A stretch of 6,574 nt of DNA from Chitinophagia bacterium. Its GTDB lineage: Bacteria; Bacteroidota; Bacteroidia; Chitinophagales; Chitinophagaceae. Numbering within the stretch: position 1 is the first letter of the stretch; the number at the start of each line of letters is the position of its first letter. The notes below the pieces were generated by a model. That model worked only from the letters and a program-made list of their open reading frames with translations. It was not told the DNA's origin and did not search any database. The position numbers were made by a program, and so were the translations under genes. This document shows positions 1 to 6,272 of this stretch, piece after piece. The stretch lies in assembly GCA_010021705.1 (NCBI GenBank), contig RGMU01000085.1, forward strand, positions 1 to 6,574, written 5' to 3'.

Positions 1-57
1 TTTGACCCCGGGTCCTTTTTTATGCCCCCCGCCCGACGAGGTATCCATTTCTGCCAT
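1..57 (-). CDS. exbD: Second ExbD/TolR-family biopolymer transport protein, N-terminal 19 codons only (cut by window edge)
   Basis: On the minus strand an ATG at 57-55 opens a frame that runs to base 1 without a stop. It reads MAEMDTSSGGG followed by HKKGPGVK. A short N-terminus rich in Gly, Ser and Lys, placed directly after an exbB-exbD pair, is what the second exbD of Bacteroidota exbB-exbD-exbD operons usually looks like. The transmembrane helix with its proton-carrying Asp would lie just outside the window, so the family call rests on context and the style of the N-terminus. The start is 52 bases after the stop of the upstream exbD, on the same strand. There is no Shine-Dalgarno sequence; the leader is A/T-rich, as for the neighbouring genes. 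A different small membrane protein is possible but less likely. Confidence 0.75.
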   Translation of the reverse strand, partial: MAEMDTSSGGGHKKGPGVK

Positions 58-109
58 AGTACGCTATTTTTAAAAGTTAGATAATGGTTGTGTCTATTTG
101 TTTGTTTAT

Positions 110-760
110 TTATTTAGCTCCTTCGCCGTTGGCGGCTGCGGTGCCTGGTGGAATTTCTTTTAAGTTGGTAATTAAATTGAACTTAAATATTTTCCAGTGT
201 TCTAATGTTTTGATGACTGTGCTAATAACGGGATAGTTGGCACCGCCATCGGCTTTGATGCAGATGCGCAGGGCGGGGTTTGAGTTTCTGGCGGCGCGTA
301 TCCATAGGGCAAGTTCGTTGGCATCGTTGTTAGCGGTGTCTGTGGGTATGCCGGGTAGTCCATCGTTTACTTTACTTTTGTCGGTATTTTCAGACTGCTG
401 AAGGTAGGCTTTAAGCCCGTTTAGCGGAACACCGATAGAAGAACCAAGAGCAAAAGTGTTGATTTCTTCTTTGGTTAAGTTTAGTTTTTTTTCATCGTTT
501 ACAGACTCTATAAGGTCTTTTCTTTTTAGCTTGTTGTCTATGGAAAAGAATATTCTGCCTTTTTTGTCTATGGTAAGTAGCATTACGTCTTTATCGGGTA
601 TGGGTGTAACCTGAATAGACGCAGGCGTTACCACCACTACCGGTTCTTCGGGCTTAAACTTAGTAGCCAGCATAAAGAACGTAAGTAGTAAAAACGCAAC
701 ATCGCACATGGCTGTCATGTCTATGTTGGTACTTTTACGGGGGAGTTTTGCGTGTGGCAT
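110..760 (-). CDS. exbD: ExbD/TolR-family biopolymer transport protein (long-periplasmic-domain type)
   Basis: This is the inner-membrane proton-channel subunit that works inside an ExbB pentamer to drive TonB and so power outer-membrane import. The 216 residues show a short cytoplasmic N-terminus, one transmembrane helix (about 17-35, AMCDVAFLLLTFFML) and a large periplasmic domain. Asp20 aligns with the essential proton-binding Asp25 of E. coli ExbD. The periplasmic part ends with the ExbD signature region around 166-205 (RICIKADGGANYPVISTVIK, then a hydrophobic strand and LITNL). It is about 75 residues longer than E. coli ExbD. The extra stretch (about 85-150, with SIGVPLNGLKAYL and GIPTDT) is, from memory of the family, typical of Bacteroidota ExbD. 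The residue usually Pro in DMTPM is Ala17 here. It lies 78 bases after exbB and 52 before the second exbD, so co-transcription is likely. No Shine-Dalgarno is visible. Confidence 0.95.
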   Translation of the reverse strand: MPHAKLPRKSTNIDMTAMCDVAFLLLTFFMLATKFKPEEPVVVVTPASIQVTPIPDKDVMLLTIDKKGRIFFSIDNKLKRKDLIESVNDEKKLNLTKEEINTFALGSSIGVPLNGLKAYLQQSENTDKSKVNDGLPGIPTDTANNDANELALWIRAARNSNPALRICIKADGGANYPVISTVIKTLEHWKIFKFNLITNLKEIPPGTAAANGEGAK

Positions 761-780
761 ATTTAATGACTTGCTATTTA

Positions 781-823
781 CAAATAAGACTCACGGAAAT
801 AGAATTTCCATAAGTCTTACCTA
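781..823 (-). promoter_or_regulatory. Intercistronic RNA hairpin between exbB and exbD
   Basis: Bases 785-791 (taagact) pair with 813-819 (agtctta), and 795-800 (ggaaat) with 804-809 (atttcc) around a three-base loop. The positions between the two blocks are C·A mismatches in the plus-strand sense but become G·U pairs in minus-strand RNA. Only the exbB-to-exbD transcript therefore forms an unbroken stem of 16 pairs. Weaker pairs, mostly G·U, can extend it to 781-823. The loop reads UCU. The stem starts 15 bases after the exbB stop codon and ends 20 bases before the exbD start. Only a short U-rich stretch (UUUGU) follows it, so it is a poor intrinsic terminator. It more likely protects the exbB 3' end, marks a processing site, or partly attenuates read-through so that more ExbB than ExbD is made. 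The structure is seen directly; the role is inferred. Confidence 0.6.
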
Positions 824-838
824 AAAAAGTGAAAAAAA

Positions 839-1690
839 TTATTTGTAGTTGCCGGTGAAGCTTTGCGTAAGGGTAAAACCGCTTTCGTCTATGCCATAAG
901 TGATACCATCTATAATGGTGGTAAAGAAGTTGTAGGCAATGATAGCAAAGAAAGAGGTGCTGATACCTAAAGCGGTGTTGATAAGAGCTTCAGAGATACC
1001 ATTTGCTAACGCACCTGCATCTGGAGCACCGGCTTGACCCATAGCTTGGAATGAGCGTATCATACCTAATACCGTACCGAATAGCCCTAATAGAGTGGCG
1101 CAAGAGGCGATAGTGGAAAGGAATACAAGGTTTTTTTCTAACATAGGCACTTCTAATGCAGTGGCTTCTTCAATTTCTTTTTGAATGTTAGCTACTTTTT
1201 GGTCGGTGTCTAAGTCTGAATTGCCTATCATTTCGTCATATTTCAATAGACCGGCACGCATTACGTTGCCCACAGAGCCGCTTTGTTTGTCGCATTCTGC
1301 GATTGCAGCTTTCACGTTTTTGTTGGCAAGTTCATATTGTACTTTTCTTACGAATTGGCTACCGTCCATTTTGCCTTTTGCACTCATAATGGTTAGTGCA
1401 CGCTCAATAATGAAGGAAAGAAGGGTGAATAGCGTACCCATTAATATAGGCACCACAAAGCCACCGGAATACATGGTAGCCATAATGTTGCCGGGTTTTG
1501 GTTTTTCTTTGGTAGCACCGTCAATAAAGTTGTCCGGATTGCCCAATACAAAGTTGTATAGGAGTATTGCTACGCCAACACAAACGGCTACAATGATAAA
1601 ATTGAGCCAAAAATTGTTGTTGTTTCTCGGTTTGCCCGCTGATGCACTACCTGCTGTAGATGTTTTTGGAGCTGCTTTTAATTCTGCCAT
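839..1690 (-). CDS. exbB: ExbB/TolQ/MotA-family proton channel protein
   Basis: This is the scaffold subunit of the inner-membrane motor; ExbB pentamers surround ExbD and convert proton flow into motion of TonB. The 283 residues contain four hydrophobic segments: about 28-50, 76-101, 187-212 and 232-260. The last two carry the family signatures: GLFGTVLGMIRSF at 202-214 with Thr206 (E. coli ExbB Thr148), and GISEALINTALG at 231-242 with Glu234 and Thr239 (E. coli Glu176 and Thr181). Between segments two and three lies the usual cytoplasmic helical region (about 102-186). The first segment is extra relative to the three-helix E. coli protein and would put the N-terminus (basic, low complexity, PRNNNN) in the cytoplasm. 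It is the first gene of the operon with the two exbD genes. The start is supported by a good promoter about 60 bases upstream; no Shine-Dalgarno is seen. TolQ-like use cannot be excluded. Confidence 0.95.
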   Translation of the reverse strand: MAELKAAPKTSTAGSASAGKPRNNNNFWLNFIIVAVCVGVAILLYNFVLGNPDNFIDGATKEKPKPGNIMATMYSGGFVVPILMGTLFTLLSFIIERALTIMSAKGKMDGSQFVRKVQYELANKNVKAAIAECDKQSGSVGNVMRAGLLKYDEMIGNSDLDTDQKVANIQKEIEEATALEVPMLEKNLVFLSTIASCATLLGLFGTVLGMIRSFQAMGQAGAPDAGALANGISEALINTALGISTSFFAIIAYNFFTTIIDGITYGIDESGFTLTQSFTGNYK

Positions 1691-1750
1691 AATTTAAGCG
1701 AATTGATTGGTTGTATAAATTAATTTTTGTGCTTAATGCTATTTGGTGTG

Positions 1751-1780
1751 CAAAGATAGATTTATGGTACTAAAAAACAA
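1751..1780 (-). promoter_or_regulatory. Probable exbB operon promoter (Bacteroidota sigma-A type)
   Basis: On the minus strand the -7 box TATCTTTG (1758-1751) matches the Bacteroidota consensus TAnnTTTG exactly. A TTG (1780-1778) stands 19 bases upstream as the -33 box, which is the expected spacing. Transcription would start near 1745, leaving a leader of about 55 bases before the exbB ATG at 1690. The upstream T-rich spacer is also typical. The match is read directly; promoter activity is inferred. Confidence 0.6.
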
Positions 1781-1796
1781 TTTATAGGGATAAATT
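1779..1796. repeat. AT-rich perfect dyad overlapping the exbB -33 box
   Basis: The arms aatttat (1779-1785) and ataaatt (1790-1796) are perfect inverted repeats around the four-base centre aggg. The left arm shares two bases with the TTG -33 element of the exbB promoter (1778-1780). Placement in a divergent intergenic region and over a promoter element would suit an operator. However, seven AT-only pairs are weak evidence, since such dyads arise by chance in AT-rich spacers. No known binding motif is recognised. Confidence 0.25.
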
Positions 1797-1871
1797 ATTT
1801 TACTGTTAACACTAATGTAGGGAATTATTATACCTTTAGCGCGTTTTTACTGACCTTTAATTTTCACAACT

Positions 1872-3767
1872 ATGGCGGTTTTAGAAGAAAGCTATGACGA
1901 GAGTAGTATTAAGTCTTTAGACTGGAGAGAGCACATACGGCTACGCCCCGGCATGTATATTGGGAAATTAGGGGACGGCAGTAGCCCTGATGACGGCATA
2001 TATGTGCTGGTGAAGGAGGTGATAGATAACTCTATTGACGAGTTTGCGATGGGGCAAGGCAAAAAGATAGAGCTAAAAGTGGCAGACGGCACGGTAACGG
2101 TGCGGGACTATGGCAGGGGGATACCATTAGGCAAGGTGGTGGAGGTGGTGAGTAAAATAAACACCGGTGCTAAATATGACAGCAAGGCGTTTCAAAAGTC
2201 GGTGGGGCTGAATGGTGTGGGTACAAAGGCAGTGAATGCGCTTAGCAAGCGGTTTACGATAGCGTCTTATAGAGACGGTAAGTGCAAAACTGCGGTGTTT
2301 GAAAAAGGTATATTGGTAAAAGAAGAACCTGAAACGGATACTAAAAGTGCGAATGGTACTTTTGTGTCGTTTGTGCCTGATGATACAGTATTTAAGAATT
2401 ACCATTTTTTTCACGAATATCTTGAAAATCAGGTGTGGAACTACTGCTATCTTAATGCCGGGCTTCAAATTATATATAATGGTAAAACGTATATCTCTAA
2501 AGCGGGTTTGCTTGATTTGCTAAGCCGGCATACCAATCCTGAAACCATACGCTACCCCATTATACACCTTAAAGGGGCAGATATTGAAGTGGCTATTACG
2601 CACAATGGAGATTATGGCGAAGACCTATATTCGTTTGTAAACGGACAGCACACTACGCAGGGAGGCACGCACCAAGCTGCCTTTAGGGAGGCGTTTGTAA
2701 AAACTGTGCGCGAGCATTTTAAGAAAGACTATGATGCGGCAGACATAAGGCAGAGTATATGTGCTGCCATTGCCATAAAAATACAAGAGCCTGTGTTTGA
2801 GTCGCAAACGAAAACAAAGTTGGGTTCGCAGCACTTGCATGAGGGCGGGCAAAGCGTGAGGGCGTTTATTAATGATTTTTTGGGTAAAGAATTAGATAAT
2901 TATTTGCATAAAAATCCTGCCACCGCAGAAGCCCTTAAAAAGCGCATAGAACAAAGCGAAAAGGAACGCAAAGAATTGTCGGGTATTAGAAAAACTGCCA
3001 ACGAAAGGGCTAAAAAAGCCAACCTGCATAATAAAAAGCTAAGGGACTGCCGTATTCACCTCAATGAAGAGCCACCGAACAACAAAACGAAGGACTTATT
3101 TTTGCTAAAACAGCAAGAGTCAACGCTTTTTATAACAGAGGGTGATAGTGCCAGCGGGTCAATCACTAAAAGCCGTAATGTGGAAACACAGGCGGTGTTT
3201 AGCCTACGCGGAAAGCCGTTAAACTGCTTTGGGTTAACGAAAAAGATTGTGTATGAAAATGAGGAGTTTAACCTTTTGCAGCACGCGCTTAATATTGAAG
3301 ACGGTATAGAAAATTTACGTTATAAAAACATTGTTATAGCCACCGATGCCGATGTGGACGGTATGCACATACGGCTGCTGATAATGACTTTTTTCCTGCA
3401 ATTTTTCCCTGACCTTGTGAGTGGCAACCACGTATTTATTTTGCAAACACCGCTTTTTAGGGTGCGTAACAAAGCCAAAACCATCTATTGCTACAACGAA
3501 GCCGAAAAGCAAAAAGCAATGAAGGAAATAGGGGCTAAAGCTGAAATAACGCGCTTTAAGGGATTGGGGGAAATAAGCCCCGATGAGTTTGCGCTGTTTA
3601 TAGGGGAGAACATGAAAAAAGACCCCGTGTTGCTAAGCCATGAAGCGCAAATACAAAAGCTATTGGAATACTACATGGGCAAAAACACCCCGCAACGCCA
3701 AGCCTTTATTATTGACAACCTTGTGGTGGAAAAAGACATAGTAGAAGAGGCTATGGAGGTGGGGTAG
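1872..3767 (+). CDS. parE: DNA topoisomerase IV subunit B (type IIA topoisomerase, ATPase/TOPRIM subunit)
   Basis: With ParC this forms topoisomerase IV, which unlinks daughter chromosomes using ATP. The 631 residues match ParE length (E. coli 630) and lack the large TOPRIM insert that lengthens E. coli GyrB. Domains in order: GHKL ATPase (about 20-215) with RPGMYIG at 25-31, base Glu49 and Asn53 in KEVIDNSIDE, DYGRGIP at 79-85 and GLNGVGTKAVNALS at 112-125; transducer (about 225-395) with the ATP-sensing loop QTKTKLG at 312-318 (Lys314); a very basic helical linker (356-393); TOPRIM (about 418-530) with EGDSASGS at 423-430 (Glu423) and DADVDG at 492-497 (Asp492, Asp494, Asp496); and a GyrB-type C-terminus with RFKGLGE at 561-567. 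All catalytic and metal-binding residues are present. The start fits the usual short N-terminus before SLDWREHIRLRPGMYIG. It is divergent from exbB; no parC lies directly downstream. GyrB is the alternative, but length and sequence style favour ParE. Confidence 0.95.
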   Translation: MAVLEESYDESSIKSLDWREHIRLRPGMYIGKLGDGSSPDDGIYVLVKEVIDNSIDEFAMGQGKKIELKVADGTVTVRDYGRGIPLGKVVEVVSKINTGAKYDSKAFQKSVGLNGVGTKAVNALSKRFTIASYRDGKCKTAVFEKGILVKEEPETDTKSANGTFVSFVPDDTVFKNYHFFHEYLENQVWNYCYLNAGLQIIYNGKTYISKAGLLDLLSRHTNPETIRYPIIHLKGADIEVAITHNGDYGEDLYSFVNGQHTTQGGTHQAAFREAFVKTVREHFKKDYDAADIRQSICAAIAIKIQEPVFESQTKTKLGSQHLHEGGQSVRAFINDFLGKELDNYLHKNPATAEALKKRIEQSEKERKELSGIRKTANERAKKANLHNKKLRDCRIHLNEEPPNNKTKDLFLLKQQESTLFITEGDSASGSITKSRNVETQAVFSLRGKPLNCFGLTKKIVYENEEFNLLQHALNIEDGIENLRYKNIVIATDADVDGMHIRLLIMTFFLQFFPDLVSGNHVFILQTPLFRVRNKAKTIYCYNEAEKQKAMKEIGAKAEITRFKGLGEISPDEFALFIGENMKKDPVLLSHEAQIQKLLEYYMGKNTPQRQAFIIDNLVVEKDIVEEAMEVG

Positions 3768-3806
3768 TGGGCTTATAGGTTGCAAGGTTTGAGGGATATA
3801 AAATGT

Positions 3807-3838
3807 AGAAGGCAGGTAAGAATACCCGCCTTCTTTTT
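3807..3838 (+). terminator. Intrinsic terminator of parE, possibly bidirectional
   Basis: The left arm 3807-3817 pairs with 3824-3834 around a six-base loop, giving ten pairs and one A·C mismatch (3814/3827). A run of five T (3834-3838) follows on the plus strand. It begins 40 bases after the parE stop. Read on the minus strand the mismatch becomes a G·U pair, so the stem is continuous for the convergent surface-protein transcript too. The trailing T tract there is shorter and three bases away. One element may serve both convergent genes, with stronger evidence for parE. Confidence 0.8.
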
Positions 3839-3872
3839 ATCTTATTTAAAACTAAAAAATGTACCCATATTT

Positions 3873-6272
3873 TTACTCTACGTTTAGTAGAAGAGTTTTG
3901 CTGCTACCGGATGCGCCGCGAATGGTAATATAATAAGTGCCGGCACTAAGCCCTGATAAGTCTATGTCTTTTTTGTTGGTGCCGAGTTCTAATTGCCAAG
4001 CTAATTGCTTAATGGTTCTGCCGGTAACGTCAAATAGGGTTATTTGAGTTTCTTCTTGGGTTGTGGCATTAAAGGCTACGGTGCAAGCGGAGTGTGCCGG
4101 ATTGGGAAACAGCTGCAAAGGAGCGTCTTGGGCAGAAAAATCGTTGATGCCTACATTATAACCTATGCGTATAATGGCATATCCCCATATTGTAACGTTT
4201 TTACACTTACCGCGGTCTATCACTTCGCATTTTACGGAGTCCCGGTCGCGTAGGCGATTGCTTACATAGTAGTTGAGTATAGCTCCGGTTACGGGGTAGC
4301 CGTTAACATACCATTGATAAGATAGGCTTGAAGAGCCGTTGGTTACGGTGGCTGTAAAATTGGCGTTTGTGCCGGGAAGTACTATTGTGCCGGGAGAAAT
4401 GTGTATGCTAACGGTAGGCAAAATATAGGGCAATACCCATAGTTTGCGCCTTACCACTAAGGTATCTACAAGCCTGCAACGGTAGCTGCTGGCGAAATAG
4501 CATTTTACGGAATCTCCGGGATTGGGAATGTAGTTAAAATAGGTGCCGTAGCCGCGTGTAACACCGTTTACTTTCCACCAGTATTCGGGAGTTAATCCGG
4601 GATAGGTGGAGTTGGCAGTAAGGCTGATATGGTCGCCTGCGCAAAGGGTGTCAGCGGGGCTGGCACTTACGGTTAGGGTAGGTGTTGCATAATTCAGTAC
4701 GCGGATAGTAAAATAGCCGGTATCTAACGAGAAGGCGCGGCAGGTGGCATTACTTGCCATTTCTACCATTAGCCTGTCGCCATTTGTGGGGGTATAGGTA
4801 AAGGTGCTTGAGGTTGCACCTATATATAAGCCGTTTTTCCACCACCTGAATGCAGGCGATGTGCCACCGTTTATTACGTTGGCGGTGAAGGTAACTGCCA
4901 TGCCGGTACAAGCTGTATCACCGGAACTTGCCGTGATGCTCACATGCGGCGTAACGGTGGGCGTAACGCTCATAGTTTGGGTGGCACTTGCTATGGCAGG
5001 CGTGGCGCAAGCGGCGTTGCTGATTACCCTAAGCGTTACCACATCTCTGTTAACAGGTATGTAGCTATATACCCTGCCGGTGTCCACCAATATACCATTA
5101 ATTATCCATTGGTAAATGGGGGTTGTGCCTCCGTTGGTTATGGATGTGGTGATATTTGCCCTTGTGCCTTCACACATGGGCATTGTAGGGCTAACGGTAT
5201 AGCTTGCGGTAGGGGTAACGTTGTTTAGTACGTTGATAGTGCGGGTTACGCGGCAGCCGGTGGGTAGGGTGTAAGAAATGGTAGCACCTCCTGCTGCATT
5301 GCCGCGCAACACACCGGTGGTACTATTAATTGTAGCAATGGAAGTGGGGTTACAAGCCCATGTGCCGCCGCTTGCGCTGTCGGTCATGGTGGTGGTGCTT
5401 GATAAGCACACATAAGCTGCACCGCTAATGCTTGCCGGCATGGGGTTTACGATTACGGTTGTGATGGCTGTGTCTGGGCAGCCGGCTGAATTGTAGCCCC
5501 TTACGGTATATACGGTGGTAACGGTGGGTGTGGCAATTACAGATGCTGTGTTGGTGGTAGCTAATCCGGTTGCGGGGCTCCATTGGTAAGAGCCTCCGGT
5601 GCCCGCTCCTGCGCCTATCAGTACCACGCCGCTACCGTTGTTGCAGATAGAGGTGGAGGTAGGCGATACGGTAATAGACGGTGCAGAACAGTTGTTGATG
5701 ACGCAATAAAAATCGTAGGTCTGTCCCCAATCTGCGGTGCAGGGTGCGCCGGTGCTTGCTTGCGATAGCATAACGCGCATGTGCAAGTTTGTACTAACAG
5801 CAATGCCGGTAAACGGCACTACGATAGAGTAGGTCATGGTAGATGTGCCGGGATTCCATGTTTGGGTGCTACCTGCCATTTCGGTGGTTTCGTAAGTGTT
5901 GTTGCTGTTCCAGTCTATATATGTAGTAACATAAGCGGTGGAAACAGCCGAGCCGCGCGTAAGGTTAAGGTTAAACATGCCACCGGGAGGCACGGCAACG
6001 CCCATACTCGTAAAATTGTTGAAGTAGGTGTAGCCTGCACCGGAGGTAGAACCACTGGCGCAAGTGCCACCTGAAACAGATATAGTAGATGTTACACCCG
6101 TACCTGAAGCCGTGATGGCTGAAAAATATTGATTGCTGCAAAAGCTGGTATAGGTGGGTGCGGAGGTGGCACTGCACTGTGCATTTATTTTGTTACCGTT
6201 GGCTAAAAGCAATAATACTGCTACCAAAGCATGGGTAAAAGGGCGAAAGGAGTGTTGAAAACGCATAAGCAT
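3873..6272 (-). CDS. T9SS-sorted surface protein with GEVED-like and Ig-like repeat domains
   Basis: The 799 residues carry no enzyme motif; the make-up suggests an exported adhesin or structural surface protein. Order: signal peptide (about 1-31, basic start, core ALVAVLLLLA, likely cut around INA-Q); GEVED-like domain (about 33-193) with YIDWNSNNTYE at 119-129 and RVMLS at 166-170; a PKD/Ig-like module (about 198-277, with YQWSPATGL); a second module (about 280-349, with GGTWACNP and TGVLRGNAAGGATISYTLPTG); four Ig-like repeats (about 353-704); and a T9SS type A sorting domain (about 718-799) with LQLFPNPA, ITLFDVTGR and LSAGTYYITI. The sorting domain implies export across the outer membrane by T9SS and usually surface anchoring. 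Starts at residue 1 or Met3 are equally possible. A lipoprotein is unlikely, since Gln precedes the first Cys. It converges on parE. The T9SS assignment is firm; the ligand is unknown. Confidence 0.93.
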   Translation of the reverse strand: MLMRFQHSFRPFTHALVAVLLLLANGNKINAQCSATSAPTYTSFCSNQYFSAITASGTGVTSTISVSGGTCASGSTSGAGYTYFNNFTSMGVAVPPGGMFNLNLTRGSAVSTAYVTTYIDWNSNNTYETTEMAGSTQTWNPGTSTMTYSIVVPFTGIAVSTNLHMRVMLSQASTGAPCTADWGQTYDFYCVINNCSAPSITVSPTSTSICNNGSGVVLIGAGAGTGGSYQWSPATGLATTNTASVIATPTVTTVYTVRGYNSAGCPDTAITTVIVNPMPASISGAAYVCLSSTTTMTDSASGGTWACNPTSIATINSTTGVLRGNAAGGATISYTLPTGCRVTRTINVLNNVTPTASYTVSPTMPMCEGTRANITTSITNGGTTPIYQWIINGILVDTGRVYSYIPVNRDVVTLRVISNAACATPAIASATQTMSVTPTVTPHVSITASSGDTACTGMAVTFTANVINGGTSPAFRWWKNGLYIGATSSTFTYTPTNGDRLMVEMASNATCRAFSLDTGYFTIRVLNYATPTLTVSASPADTLCAGDHISLTANSTYPGLTPEYWWKVNGVTRGYGTYFNYIPNPGDSVKCYFASSYRCRLVDTLVVRRKLWVLPYILPTVSIHISPGTIVLPGTNANFTATVTNGSSSLSYQWYVNGYPVTGAILNYYVSNRLRDRDSVKCEVIDRGKCKNVTIWGYAIIRIGYNVGINDFSAQDAPLQLFPNPAHSACTVAFNATTQEETQITLFDVTGRTIKQLAWQLELGTNKKDIDLSGLSAGTYYITIRGASGSSKTLLLNVE
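4161..5216 (-). repeat. Four tandem Ig-like protein repeats, period 88-89 residues
   Basis: Within the surface protein, residues about 353-704 hold four copies of one module. Anchors recur at fixed spacing: Trp389, Trp477, Trp566 and Trp654 (88, 89, 88 apart); Asn-Gly at 392, 480, 569 and 657; an N-terminal Cys at 367, 455 and 544, replaced by Leu632 in the last copy; and a C-terminal Cys at 422, 511, 599 and 690. The likely disulfide partners are 55-56 residues apart in the first three copies. The copies are well diverged, so the duplication is old and DNA recombination between them is unlikely. Confidence 0.85.

Noticed and set aside
1185..1697. 170-residue plus-strand open frame antisense to exbB
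   Set aside because: It lies wholly over the exbB gene, whose motifs are unmistakable. The translation resembles a reverse-strand shadow and shows no family motif.
1831..1838. TACCTTTA as the -7 box of a parE promoter
   Set aside because: It matches seven of eight consensus positions and is well placed relative to the ATG at 1872, but no TTG stands 17-23 bases upstream, so support is too thin for a feature.
2127..3512. Minus-strand frames of 65-113 residues inside parE
   Set aside because: parE is intact with all catalytic motifs; these are antisense shadows without domains.
4804..5228. Two plus-strand frames (86 and 94 residues) antisense to the Ig-like repeats
   Set aside because: They arise from the Thr/Ser/Gly/Val-rich codons of the surface protein read backwards; there is no start context or recognisable domain.
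5583..6177. Several 60-97 residue frames on both strands inside the surface-protein gene
   Set aside because: They overlap the GEVED-like and first Ig-like domains in other frames and have low-complexity or Cys/Gly-rich translations typical of shadows.
3873..6272. Surface protein as a lipoprotein
   Set aside because: The first Cys (33) is preceded by Gln and Ala in INAQC, which does not fit a lipobox; an ordinary signal peptidase I site fits better.
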